Positions 24,693 through 33,167 are shown, counted from the stretch's first letter. The stretch: 37,500 nt of DNA from Paracoccus jeotgali (GCF_002865605.1 NZ_CP025583.1:1-37500); one strand, 5' to 3'. Numbers and translations: made by a program. Notes: a model not told the origin generated them from the letters alone.

Positions 24693-26480
24693 CTATCGGA
24701 CTAACCAGTTCGAGTGCGTTATTCTAACAGGTTTTCTGGGTGCGGCAGGCGAGGAAAGTTCCTCCTGCCGCCTTCTCTTATCCGCCGTCACGAGAGACCG
24801 TGCCGCGACAGCATAAGTCGCACAGTCTAGCGCTTCGACCCTGCGCCCGCTAAGGCGGTGCCATTCGAGGACCGGGACGCCCTTGCTGTAGCGGGTCCGC
24901 AGCCGTTCGCCCGTGATCTGTTCCGCCCATGACGCACTCAGACTGTCGCTGAACCGCATTGTGCCAGAGGTGACGAGACCCATGATCCGACGCTTGACCG
25001 AGTCCACGCCCACAAGCTGAAGGCGCAGCCATTTCTTGCCCGGCACGTTACCTAGGCGGGCCGGCGGCTCACGGAAGCCCGAGATGCCCTTGCACGCGAA
25101 GACGCGCTGCGATGCCCGGCCCCGGCAGAACTCATAGACCGCTTCTGATGTCTGACCATCCCCCGAGTCGATCAGGGCCGCGTCATAGCGTAGCATTCCG
25201 CCTGCGGGATGCTGGAACGTCCGCGCTAGCAGATCCGACAGCCCTAGCCAGAGGTCCGGCCCGAACGGATTGCCCCAGATGATTTCGTGCGCCAGGACGA
25301 TTGGCGCGTCCTCCGCTGTCCAGCCCAGCGTTGAGACCTCTAGCCGGTCATGCTGCACGTCCACGCCAGCCGTCAGGGCGATGACCTCAGACGGCACCCG
25401 GTCTAGCCCGACAGGTTCTAGGCGGCTGAGAATTTCGGCATCGTCCATGCCGTCGCTGTCATCGCGCCAGACCTGACCGGCAACCGTGTTGATCCACGTC
25501 TTGAGGGTGGCCGGGTCGCGCTTGGCTGCCAAAAACTCGGACGCCAGCACGCCCCAAGCTGCTGTTGACAGGATGGACGCGCCGAAGGTGTTGAGCCGGT
25601 AACTGTGATGTCCCGTGACCTCGGGGCGGGTCGCCCGCCACCTGCCGCGCTCAATCATCGCGGGCTTGCCGGACTCTTCCGTGATGCAGCCACAAGACGG
25701 GCAGACAAAATAAGCGTCCTGCGGCTTTCCTTCCGGCCAATGGATCATGGACCACGCCAGTTCGTGGAAGTCGCCGCAGTGCGGGCATGGCAGTTCCCAG
25801 ACGCGGCAGTCGCCATCCTCATAGGCGCGGGCGATCCGGCTTGTCGCTTCATCGACAGGAGTCGAGGCCATGACGATCTTGCGGCGGGTGCCGTAGGTCA
25901 TTGTTCGACGGATTGCGAGCGACACAGGGTCGCCCTCATCGCCTGCTGACATGTCGAGCCCGTCCACCTCATCGAGCCACAGGACGCGGGCCGTCCGCGC
26001 GCGCAGGTTCTTGGGGCTCGCGCCAGAGATCAGCGCCAAACTGCCGCCAGGATAATGCCGCGAAAGCATGGTGTCCCGTCCGCTGACGTTCTCTGTCAAG
26101 GCTGACCGCAAGGCGGGACTGGCGGCAAAGGTCGGCTCGATAATCGAGGTCAGCAACATGCGGCAGTCGGACTCGGACGGCATGACGACAAGCTGCGGGG
26201 CCGGATCGTTCAAGGCGAAGTGCCCGATGCCTGCGACCATCAACTGTGTCGCCCCGACTCGGGCACTCTTGAGGATCGTGACACGCTCGACGCGCGGATC
26301 GCCTATCGAGCGGGCGACTTCGCGCTGCCACGGCATCAGGACCATGCGCCCAGACTGCGCCGCGACAGTAGCGGGCAGCCGGACATTCGACTCGACCCAA
26401 TCCCCAAGGTCGAGATGCGCCGGGGGCTTCAGCGCCGCATAGAGGTCAGCGCGCAGTGTGCGGAAGGTTTCAGCGTTCAT
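24693..26480 (-). CDS. Terminase large subunit (lambda gpA family)
   Basis: A 595-residue packaging motor and nuclease. ATPase part: adenine-binding MPWQREVARSIGD, the deviant Walker A KSARVGATQ and Walker B VLWLDEVDGLD. A zinc-ribbon-like pair CPHC and CPSC follows. Nuclease part: acidic residues in GVDVQHDRLEV, ALIDSGDGQTSEAVYEF and ALDCATYAVAARS. This matches the gpA terminases, which cut at cos sites and translocate DNA into the prohead through the portal. Start MNAETFRTLR overlaps the small-subunit stop by 11 bases. As the element has its own terminase, it should package its own DNA. Confidence 0.95.
   Translation of the reverse strand: MNAETFRTLRADLYAALKPPAHLDLGDWVESNVRLPATVAAQSGRMVLMPWQREVARSIGDPRVERVTILKSARVGATQLMVAGIGHFALNDPAPQLVVMPSESDCRMLLTSIIEPTFAASPALRSALTENVSGRDTMLSRHYPGGSLALISGASPKNLRARTARVLWLDEVDGLDMSAGDEGDPVSLAIRRTMTYGTRRKIVMASTPVDEATSRIARAYEDGDCRVWELPCPHCGDFHELAWSMIHWPEGKPQDAYFVCPSCGCITEESGKPAMIERGRWRATRPEVTGHHSYRLNTFGASILSTAAWGVLASEFLAAKRDPATLKTWINTVAGQVWRDDSDGMDDAEILSRLEPVGLDRVPSEVIALTAGVDVQHDRLEVSTLGWTAEDAPIVLAHEIIWGNPFGPDLWLGLSDLLARTFQHPAGGMLRYDAALIDSGDGQTSEAVYEFCRGRASQRVFACKGISGFREPPARLGNVPGKKWLRLQLVGVDSVKRRIMGLVTSGTMRFSDSLSASWAEQITGERLRTRYSKGVPVLEWHRLSGRRVEALDCATYAVAARSLVTADKRRRQEELSSPAAPRKPVRITHSNWLVR
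24742..24781 (+). terminator. Hairpin beyond the cargo genes, possible rightward terminator
   Basis: GCGGCAG-GC-GAGGAA (24742-24756) pairs with TTCCTC-CTGCCGC (24759-24771), a two-base bulge on the left side, then CTTCTCTTA. It lies 60 bases after the last rightward gene, inside the 3' end of the terminase gene on the other strand. T run is broken, so the terminator call is tentative. Confidence 0.4.
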
Positions 26481-27012
26481 CGTGGAGTCCTTCCAGCGCC
26501 AAGCGCATTTCTTCTTCAAGGATCACGGCGGCGTCAAGGTTCAGCCCAGCGCGGGCCGCAACACGTGGCGGGATAGCGAGGATCTGGGACCGCAAATCCG
26601 TCGCGACCGTGACCCATTCCGCACGCACCTCCGAAACTGCCACCATCTCGCCAGCGGCCAAACGGTTCTTCTGTTCTTGCGCTGTCGCCTGCGCGCGGGT
26701 GAGCCGCAGCTTTTCCGCCTTCAGTTCGTCACTGGCCGCAGAAGCGGGACTGCCGTTGCGCGATGCAGCTTCCCGCAGGCGCGAAACGTAGCGGCGGACG
26801 GACTCGTGAACATCATAGCGCCCCCGATTTGAGCGAACGAAGACGCCCTCACGCGCCTTGGTTCGAACCATGCTCAGAGACAGCCCCAGAAGCTCGCTCA
26901 TGCCTCTTTCGTCCAGCTCATAGACCGATGGTGCGGAATCGGCAGAAGGGGCCTCTGAGGGGCTGGTTTCGCCGCCCAGCAGGTCATCGAACATCTCAGA
27001 GTGTACGCTCAT
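26470..27012 (-). CDS. Terminase small subunit (Nu1-like)
   Basis: A 180-residue packaging-recognition protein. An N-terminal tail (MSVHSEMFDDLLGGETS) leads to a winged helix-turn-helix (ERGMSELLGLSLSMVRTKAREGVFVRSNRGRYDVHESVRRYVSRL) and then a long coiled-coil-like helix (LKAEKLRLTRAQATAQEQKNRLAAGEM) for oligomerisation and large-subunit contact. That order matches lambda Nu1. It should bind the element's own cos or packaging site. Start ATG 27012 overlaps the stop of a small upstream gene by four bases (ATGA); a longer frame exists but runs into that gene. Confidence 0.85.
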   Translation of the reverse strand: MSVHSEMFDDLLGGETSPSEAPSADSAPSVYELDERGMSELLGLSLSMVRTKAREGVFVRSNRGRYDVHESVRRYVSRLREAASRNGSPASAASDELKAEKLRLTRAQATAQEQKNRLAAGEMVAVSEVRAEWVTVATDLRSQILAIPPRVAARAGLNLDAAVILEEEMRLALEGLHDER

Positions 27013-27188
27013 GCCGGATTCCCCATTTCGAAAAGTTTTGAAAAGCGAAAACCTCTGCGGCTCCGCGTCCCCCGCAAGCCGTGCCCCCAAGGGAAGGACC
27101 CGCACGACCTCACAACCCACAAGGGCTGCTGGCCTTCCTTGCGCGATCTCACAACCGTTTCTGCTGCGCTCATCATTCCAGCCTTCAT
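27009..27188 (-). CDS. Small coupled gene between primase-helicase and terminase (59 aa, unknown)
   Basis: A 59-residue basic protein (SRKEGQQPLWVVRS and GLRGTRSRRGFRFSKLFE). It is real by context: its ATG shares a base with the primase-helicase stop (TGATG), with AAGGAG upstream, and its stop overlaps the terminase small-subunit start (ATGA). No family recognised. It might regulate packaging or simply carry translation through to the terminase genes. Confidence 0.55.
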   Translation of the reverse strand: MKAGMMSAAETVVRSRKEGQQPLWVVRSCGSFPWGHGLRGTRSRRGFRFSKLFEMGNPA

Positions 27189-29482
27189 CACAGGACTCCT
27201 TGCCCCGCATCGTCCGGACAATCGGACACTCCTAAAGGAGTGTGTCCGAGTCCGTCCGGATTTCGACGCTTTGCCATCTCGGACAGTCCGGGATTTGTCC
27301 GGACAGAGTCCGGATTGTCCGGCTCGCCTAGGTCATCGAAGTCGTCGGCATGATCGTCTTCGATCCGATAAGCGCCATCTTGGAAGATCACGCTGCCCTT
27401 CTGGACCAGTCCCTTTAGCGCCCTGTCCGTCACGCGCCTGCGGCTGTCCGGATTGTCCGAGGATGAAACCTTACGGCTGTCGATGCAGAGCGGACGCAGT
27501 TCGGCTTCCGTCACTTCGCCGCCCGATAGGTGGATCACGTCGAGCACGGCGCGTTCTGCCGCTGTCAACTTCACCGCCTGCGGTGCTGACGATGCGTCCA
27601 GTTCCTCGCAACGGGGCAGGGTAATCGCATCCCCGTCTTCATCCTTGCCGCCATCTTCGACAGCGATACGGAAGGCGATGTCGCGGTCACAGGTGCCGTT
27701 GCGGTTCTTGGTGAGCTTGCCCCGGATCACGCCGCTGTCATCCCGCTTCACATGCAAGGCGACATCTAGCGCACCATTCAGCAGGCTATGCCCGCGCGGG
27801 GTAGCGCCTTCGGCCTTCGTGTCGTGATGGATCAGCACGACTGCCGCGCCCCATTGCGTCAGCTTGCGGGCCACTGCCACGACGCGCCCCATCGCCTCGG
27901 CGCTGTTTTCCTCCAGGCCGGGAAAGGCCATTGCCAGCGTGTCGATGACGATCAGCTTGGGCAGACGTTCCTTCACCGCCGCGACCAGTGCCGCGAGGTC
28001 GGGCGACTCCACCGCCAGCAGGTTCGACACGCCTTCGACCAGGTGGAAGTCGGGCGCGTCATAATGGGCCAGCCGCAGGGCCTTCACCCGTCCGCGCATC
28101 CCGTGCGGATCTTCGGCAGCAACATAGAAGACGCCCCCGGCCTTGCAGCGCATCCCGAACGCTTCCCGCCCTTGGGCGACAGCATAGGCGAGGGCAGGGG
28201 CCAGTAGCGATTTGCCAGCACCCGGCGCACCAAAGATGCAGCCAACGTCACCCTCAGCGATCAGGCCCTTGATCAGATAGGACCGCGCTGGGGCTGCATC
28301 GCACTCGGCAGGCGTCAGGAAGGTCAGCCGTGCGGGCTTCTTTGCCTTGGCGGCTGGCGCGTCAGGCTGGTCTTCGAAGTCCGCGTCCAGATCGTCATAC
28401 TGGTCCGGCTCTTGCCAGCCGAACGCCTTGGCGCGGATCATGATCGTCCCGCCGCCCGTGTTGCCAGCGCGCCCGGCTTTCAAGCTGCGCCAAATCTTCG
28501 CGCATTCGACCCGGCTATAGCTGGGGTTCTGTTTTGCCCATTGGCAGAAGGCGTCAAAGCCTTTACGCGACCCATCCGACTCCTCATGCAGCGCCATGCC
28601 GATGTCGCGGAAGTCCATCCATCCCGGCGCGCCATCGTTCGGAATATGGCTCAGCGCGGAAAGGACGACATCCCACGACTTGCCGCACTTGCCCTGTCCT
28701 TTGCGATCAGGAATGTCGCCGCCCAGGATGTCGTCGAACATGTCAGCGACGACTGCCCCACGCTTGCCGATTGCGGGTACGTCCGATGCAGTGTCGATCG
28801 CGCGTCCTTCGACCAGATGCACCTCGGGATCGCTGCCGATGCCGCCGAAGTAATAGCTTTGAGACCTAGCGAACGACTCGTTAGCAAGGATGCCGCCCAG
28901 CGCGCCGTTGACGCGGGCGCAGAGGGCATCACGCTCTTGGGGCGTCACTGGGGCTGAGGTCGGGACCAGCACCCGCCAGCGGGGCGCGTCGGGCTTGTGC
29001 GACGGGGTAGTGTAGACCAGCGCGGCGATGTCAGCAGCCTTCAGCATCTGGACTGCTTCAGAGGCCGTCACGCCCCCGGCGTCATAGTCGCCTTCTATAC
29101 CGTGGATCGTGCCAAGGTTGCCGTCATGGCGAAGTGAGCCCTTTTCCGTCCGCTTGTCTCCGAACGTCGCCAGCTTCAGCAGGGGTAACGCCGCCTTGCT
29201 GTCAGCCCGCATCCTGCGGATGACACCGGCCAGCGTCCGAAGGCTCATTGCATCGGTGCTGAGGCGCTTGGCGTGGACGTTGGAAAAGCGCGTGACCGCA
29301 AGGGGCGCATCGAGCGGCGAAAGCCCCCCTAGCAATCCGTCCACATCGTGATACATTGCGGTCTGAGGTTGTGTGACTTCCTCTGAGACTTTCGACCCGG
29401 TTGCGCCCGCCAGCGCGCCGGGTCTTGTCGTTTCAGGGCTTCCGCTTAGCAGATCCTCGAATTGATCTAGATGCATTCCCAT
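27188..29482 (-). CDS. Primase-polymerase / RepA-type helicase replication protein
   Basis: A 764-residue multidomain replication protein. Residues about 60-235 resemble an archaeo-eukaryotic primase: acidic motif GIEGDYD (128-134) and TPSHKPD with the SxH (159-165). Residues 269-345 (SWDVVLSALSHIPND...KIWRSLK) are a PriCT_2 domain. A RecA/RepA-like helicase follows: Walker A GAPGAGKS (418-425), Walker B LIVIDT (about 510-515) and HHD (552-554). The C-terminus has a winged helix and an NPD-rich tail whose DNA holds a GTCCG repeat cluster. It should start replication of the excised element, as the alpha protein of P4 does. ATG 29482 has GAGGA upstream; ATG 29476 is an alternative. Confidence 0.85.
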   Translation of the reverse strand: MGMHLDQFEDLLSGSPETTRPGALAGATGSKVSEEVTQPQTAMYHDVDGLLGGLSPLDAPLAVTRFSNVHAKRLSTDAMSLRTLAGVIRRMRADSKAALPLLKLATFGDKRTEKGSLRHDGNLGTIHGIEGDYDAGGVTASEAVQMLKAADIAALVYTTPSHKPDAPRWRVLVPTSAPVTPQERDALCARVNGALGGILANESFARSQSYYFGGIGSDPEVHLVEGRAIDTASDVPAIGKRGAVVADMFDDILGGDIPDRKGQGKCGKSWDVVLSALSHIPNDGAPGWMDFRDIGMALHEESDGSRKGFDAFCQWAKQNPSYSRVECAKIWRSLKAGRAGNTGGGTIMIRAKAFGWQEPDQYDDLDADFEDQPDAPAAKAKKPARLTFLTPAECDAAPARSYLIKGLIAEGDVGCIFGAPGAGKSLLAPALAYAVAQGREAFGMRCKAGGVFYVAAEDPHGMRGRVKALRLAHYDAPDFHLVEGVSNLLAVESPDLAALVAAVKERLPKLIVIDTLAMAFPGLEENSAEAMGRVVAVARKLTQWGAAVVLIHHDTKAEGATPRGHSLLNGALDVALHVKRDDSGVIRGKLTKNRNGTCDRDIAFRIAVEDGGKDEDGDAITLPRCEELDASSAPQAVKLTAAERAVLDVIHLSGGEVTEAELRPLCIDSRKVSSSDNPDSRRRVTDRALKGLVQKGSVIFQDGAYRIEDDHADDFDDLGEPDNPDSVRTNPGLSEMAKRRNPDGLGHTPLGVSDCPDDAGQGVL
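27212..27460. repeat. GTCCG iteron-like repeat cluster with a central palindrome (candidate origin)
   Basis: Within 250 bases GTCCG/CGGAC recurs about a dozen times on both strands. GTCCGGATTGTCCG occurs identically at 27308-27321 and 27446-27459, and an inverted variant at 27212-27229. The palindrome ACACTCCT-AA-AGGAGTGT (27226-27243) is flanked by TCGG and GTCCGA. Repeats at a replication gene suggest an origin, but they also encode NPD-type peptide repeats. Confidence 0.45.
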
Positions 29483-29608
29483 GTGCAGTTCCTCTGTTGA
29501 GGCCCCGCAAACGGGTTGACGATCTCAAAGAAAATCCTTGGAAAGCAATGGCAAAAACTCGAACGGTTTGACACGTCAGCATGTTGTTCTTGCTAACTTG
29601 TTTCATTT

Positions 29609-29625
29609 GCTCCGGGTCCGCCATT
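29609..29625 (+). repeat. attR: right copy of the 17-bp attachment core
   Basis: Identical to 17434-17450. It is the displaced tRNA-Arg 3' end; the bases to its right (GTTTTTCCG) should be the original sequence downstream of the tRNA. The stretch 29483-29608 before it is A/T-rich and carries no gene. Confidence 0.92.
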
Positions 29626-29701
29626 GTTTTTCCGAGAAAGAATAGTGTGAACCTCTCCGCTGATGCGGTGGGGTTTTGCGGGGTCTAGACGGTATGCCGT
29701 G

Positions 29702-29738
29702 CCTGCGTCGCCAGCCCGTCAAGACTGGGCGACGCAGG
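29702..29738 (-). terminator. Strong inverted repeat downstream of mgtE
   Basis: CCTGCGTCGCC (29702-29712) and GGCGACGCAGG (29728-29738) are exact reverse complements around a 15-base loop, 39 bases beyond the mgtE stop. No clear T run follows in either direction. It may be a transcript-end structure or part of the sequence originally downstream of the tRNA. Confidence 0.4.
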
Positions 29739-29776
29739 ACGGCACGCGTGGGAGCTGCGCCCTGTGCAGCCGAGTC

Positions 29777-31114
29777 CTAAAGATCCAGCACCGCCGTCGC
29801 GATCGAGAAGTAGATGAGCACGCCCATCGCGTCCGAGATTGTCGTCACCAGCGGACCGCTGGCGGTGGCGGGGTCGAGGCGCAGGCGGCTGAGCAGGAAG
29901 GGCAGCGACATGCCGACGGTCGAGCCGATGATCACGACCGTCAGCATGGTCAGCCCGACGACCAGCCCGATCTCGTATCCGCCGCGCCAGATGCCAAGCG
30001 GGACCACGACCAGCATCATGGTCAGGCCAAGCGCGCCTGCGACGGCCAGTTCGCGCAGGATCAGGCTGCCCCAATCCTTCATCGCGACATCGCCGGTGGC
30101 CAGCGCCCGCACCATCAGCGTGGCCGATTGCGAGCCGGCATTCCCGCTGCTGTCGATCAGCAGGGGCAGGAAGAACACCAGCGCGACATAGGCGAGGATC
30201 GTGTCCTCGAAATAGGAAATTCCGGCGCCCGAAAACAGGTTGCCAAAGACCAGCAAAACCAGCCAGAACACGCGCCGCGAATACAGCATCCCGATGGTCG
30301 CGCTGCGCAGGCTTTCCGAAAAGGGGCGCACGGTCGAGATGCGCTGGAAATCCTCAGTCGTGGCGGCCTGCATGGCGTCGGCGGCATCGTCATGGGTGAC
30401 GATGCCGACCAGCCGGCCATCGTCATGGATGACCGGGATCGAGGCGAGGTCATAGCGCTCGATCGCCTTGGCCACATCCTCTTGGTCGGTGTCGACGGTG
30501 ACCGAGACCGGGTCGCGGCGCATGATGTCGCCGACATGGGCGCTGTCGGGGGCGACGATCAGCTGATGCAGCTCGACCGAGCCCAGCAGCACGCCCTCAT
30601 CATCGACGATATAGGGGCGCGAGATCGCCTCGCGCTTGACGGCCTGGGCGCGCAGGGCCTCGATGGCCTGTTGCGGCGACATGCGGGCGTCGATGGTGGC
30701 GAAATCGGTGGTCATTAGCGAGCCGGCGGTGCCTTCCTCGTGCGAGGAGAGGCGGCGGATGTCGTCGCGCACCGACTGCGGCAGGTTTTCCAGCAGCGTG
30801 GCCTGGCTGCGCCGGTCCATGTGCTTGAACAGGTCGGTCCGGTCGTCGCTGTCCATCTGGGTGACCAGATCGGCCAGGTCGCGTGCCGGCATCCTGGCCG
30901 CGAACTCGACCTGCAGCGGCAGATCGAGATGGGCGAACACCACCGCGCGGCGGGGCAGGGGCAGCTTGCCCAACTGCCGCTGCGCCTGCGCGGCGGGCAG
31001 ACCGGCCAGCCATGCGGCGACATCGACCGAGGGCGCGGATTTGCGGAACTGCCGGGTATCGCGCGCCGAGGCGGGAGACACCTGGTCGGTGACGCTTTTC
31101 AGACCGTTGCTCAT
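29777..31114 (-). CDS. mgtE: Magnesium transporter MgtE
   Basis: A 445-residue Mg2+ channel of the inner membrane. In order: cytoplasmic N domain with superhelical repeats (LPLPRRAVVFAHLDLPLQ..., ADLVTQMDSDDRTDLF), paired CBS domains (about residues 125-245; VGDIMRRDPVSVTVDTDQ, IPVIHDDGRLVGIVTHDD), then five helices with the pore signature SSGNAGSQSATLMVRALATGD. N and CBS domains bind Mg2+ and close the pore when cytosolic magnesium is high. Start chosen at MSNGLKS after GAGG; an upstream frame adds 20 residues without family character. It lies just right of the integrated element and is divergent from ggt. Confidence 0.95.
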   Translation of the reverse strand: MSNGLKSVTDQVSPASARDTRQFRKSAPSVDVAAWLAGLPAAQAQRQLGKLPLPRRAVVFAHLDLPLQVEFAARMPARDLADLVTQMDSDDRTDLFKHMDRRSQATLLENLPQSVRDDIRRLSSHEEGTAGSLMTTDFATIDARMSPQQAIEALRAQAVKREAISRPYIVDDEGVLLGSVELHQLIVAPDSAHVGDIMRRDPVSVTVDTDQEDVAKAIERYDLASIPVIHDDGRLVGIVTHDDAADAMQAATTEDFQRISTVRPFSESLRSATIGMLYSRRVFWLVLLVFGNLFSGAGISYFEDTILAYVALVFFLPLLIDSSGNAGSQSATLMVRALATGDVAMKDWGSLILRELAVAGALGLTMMLVVVPLGIWRGGYEIGLVVGLTMLTVVIIGSTVGMSLPFLLSRLRLDPATASGPLVTTISDAMGVLIYFSIATAVLDL

Positions 31115-31385
31115 CCCCGCACCTCGTTTTTCTGGGCCAGACCTGCATCTATAGGCCAGTGCCGGGGCTTGCAAAACCTAAAGTGGTGCGCGGGTGTTGT
31201 GGGTAGCGCCGCCGGTCAGAGGCGGCGGTGCCGAACAGAAGTTGTCATGCGGTTTTCCGCGCCCGCGCAGCCGCTCAAAGGCACCGCAGATGCCGCCTCA
31301 CCCGTCCCGCCTCGCCTTCGGGGTTGACCCAAGCGGCTTTCCTCGGTCGACTGGCGTTGTTTCGATTGAGAGGGAGGGTTTTTCG

Positions 31386-33116
31386 ATGAAGATATTCAGC
31401 TATCTGCCGCTCGGGCTGGCGGCGTTGTCGCTGGCGGCCTCGCCATTGCTGGCGCAAGAGGCGGCCATCTATTCCGGCATGGACCGGGTTCACCCGGTCT
31501 GGGCCGAAAACGGGCTGGTCGCGGCGCAGGAACAGGTGGCGGCCGAGGTCGGACGCGATATTCTGGCGCAGGGCGGCAATGCCGTCGATGCGGGGGTGGC
31601 CGTGGCCTTTGCGCTGGCCGTAACCCTGCCGCGGGCCGGCAATCTGGGCGGGGGCGGCTTCATGCTGGTCCATGACGCCGAAACCGGCGAGACCCACGCC
31701 ATCGACTATCGCGAGATGGCCCCGGCCAGCGCCAGCCGCGACATGTTCCTGGACGCCGAGGGCAATGCCGACAGCGAGCTGTCGCGCTATAGCGGTGCGG
31801 CCTCGGGCGTGCCGGGCACGGTTGCGGGGATGAAGCTGGTGCTGGACGAGTTCGGCAGCATGGAGTGGGCCGACGTCATCGCGCCCGCGATCAAGCTGGC
31901 CGAAGAGGGCATCACCGTCACCCCCGATCTGGCCGACAGCCTTGAAGCGATGCAGGAGCGGCTGACCAAATATCCCACTGCCGCCAAGATCTTCTATAAG
32001 GAAGACGGCGCGCTGTTCCGGCCCGGCGACACGCTGGTGCAGGCCGATCTGGCGCAGACCCTGAAGACCGTGGCCGAAGAGGGGCCGGACGGCTTCTACA
32101 AGGGCCGGATCGCCGAGGCGATTGCGAAATCCGTCACCGATGCGGGCGGCCAGATCACCGTCGAAGACATGGCGAACTACAAGGCCGTCAAGCGCGAGCC
32201 GGTCAAGGGCACCTATCGCGGCTATGAGATTGTCTCGATGCCGCCGCCCTCGTCCGGCGGGGTGCATCTGATCCAGATCCTGAACGCGCTGGAAGGCTAT
32301 CCGATCGGGGCGCTCGGCGCGAACTCGTCCGAGACGATCCACCTGATGGCCGAGGCGATGAAGCTGGCCTATGCGGACCGGTCGGAATATCTGGGCGACC
32401 CGGATTTCGTCGATGTGCCGGTCGATGTGCTGACCAGCAAGGAATATGCCGAGGGCATGCGCGACAAGATCAGCGCGGCCTTTGCCACGCCGTCGCAGCA
32501 GATCAAGCCGGCGGACCTCGCGCCCTACGAATCCGACCAGACGACCCATTATTCCATCATCGACAAGGCAGGGAACGCGATCTCGAACACCTATACGATC
32601 AACTTCTCTTACGGGTCGGGACTGGTCGCGGACGGGACCGGCGTGCTGATGAACAACGAGATGGATGATTTCTCGGCCAAGCCCGGCGTGCCGAACGCCT
32701 ATGGTCTGATCGGCGGCGACGCGAACGCGGTCGAGCCGGGCAAGCGGCCGCTGTCGTCGATGACGCCGACCATCGTCAACAAGGACGGCAAGGTCTGGCT
32801 GGTCACCGGCTCGCCCGGTGGGGCTCGGATCATCACCACGGTTCTGCAGGTCATCATGAACATGATCGACCATGACATGAACGTGGCCGAGGCCAGCACC
32901 GCCGCGCGCATCCATCACCAGTGGCTGCCGGACGAGTTGCGGATCGAAGAGGGGATCAGCCTCGACACCCAGCGCGCCCTGCAGGCCAAGGGTCACACCA
33001 TCTCGCTGGATGAGGTGATGGGCTCGACACAATCGGTGATGCAGGATCCCGAAAGCGGCTATCTGCTGGGTGCGTCCGATCCGCGCCGGGCCGGGGCGGC
33101 GACGGTGGGCTATTAA
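31386..33116 (+). CDS. ggt: Gamma-glutamyltranspeptidase (periplasmic)
   Basis: A 576-residue Ntn hydrolase that cleaves glutathione and other gamma-glutamyl compounds. A signal peptide (MKIFSYLPLGLAALSLAASPLLAQ) exports it. The precursor self-cleaves before the catalytic Thr, here Thr386 of DQTTHYSIIDKAGN, the family's cleavage site. Other family blocks: GGNAVDAGVAVAFAL, LPRAGNLGGGGFMLVHD, MPPPSSGGVHLIQILN, and the substrate-pocket SSMTPTIV and GSPGGARI. Start chosen because GGGAGGG lies upstream and the signal peptide begins here. An intrinsic terminator follows. Stands alone between mgtE and trpS. Confidence 0.96.
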   Translation: MKIFSYLPLGLAALSLAASPLLAQEAAIYSGMDRVHPVWAENGLVAAQEQVAAEVGRDILAQGGNAVDAGVAVAFALAVTLPRAGNLGGGGFMLVHDAETGETHAIDYREMAPASASRDMFLDAEGNADSELSRYSGAASGVPGTVAGMKLVLDEFGSMEWADVIAPAIKLAEEGITVTPDLADSLEAMQERLTKYPTAAKIFYKEDGALFRPGDTLVQADLAQTLKTVAEEGPDGFYKGRIAEAIAKSVTDAGGQITVEDMANYKAVKREPVKGTYRGYEIVSMPPPSSGGVHLIQILNALEGYPIGALGANSSETIHLMAEAMKLAYADRSEYLGDPDFVDVPVDVLTSKEYAEGMRDKISAAFATPSQQIKPADLAPYESDQTTHYSIIDKAGNAISNTYTINFSYGSGLVADGTGVLMNNEMDDFSAKPGVPNAYGLIGGDANAVEPGKRPLSSMTPTIVNKDGKVWLVTGSPGGARIITTVLQVIMNMIDHDMNVAEASTAARIHHQWLPDELRIEEGISLDTQRALQAKGHTISLDEVMGSTQSVMQDPESGYLLGASDPRRAGAATVGY

Positions 33117-33139
33117 GCTGACACCTGCCTGAAACGGGA

Positions 33140-33167
33140 CAGGGCCGGATCGCTCCGGCCCTGTTTT
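33140..33167 (+). terminator. Intrinsic terminator of ggt
   Basis: Ten-base perfect stem CAGGGCCGGA / TCCGGCCCTG around a four-base loop, followed by TTTT, 24 bases after the ggt stop. It also separates ggt from the convergent trpS. Confidence 0.9.

Larger units (their letters stand above)
17434..29625. mobile_element. Integrated satellite-like element (candidate capsid-forming PICI) in tRNA-Arg
   Basis: The element is bounded by a 17-bp direct repeat of the tRNA-Arg 3' end (17434-17450 and 29609-29625), giving a length of about 12.2 kb. It carries a tyrosine integrase beside the tRNA, an AlpA-like protein, a primase-helicase, terminase small and large subunits, portal, protease-capsid fusion, gpW-like connector and decoration-like protein, plus unknown genes. 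No tail, baseplate, lysis or CI-like gene is seen. Genes are intact and several overlap, so it looks maintained rather than decaying. This content is that of cf-PICI satellites, which build their own heads and need a helper's tails. A prophage that lost its tail module is the main alternative. Nearly all genes run leftward; only 23533-24682 run rightward. Confidence 0.8.

Noticed and set aside
17434..29625. Gene transfer agent cluster (common in Rhodobacteraceae)
   Set aside because: GTA clusters have a full tail module, no integrase and no att repeats; here there is an integrase, exact att sites and no tails.
17434..29625. Complete temperate prophage
   Set aside because: 12.2 kb is too short and tail, lysis and immunity genes are absent.
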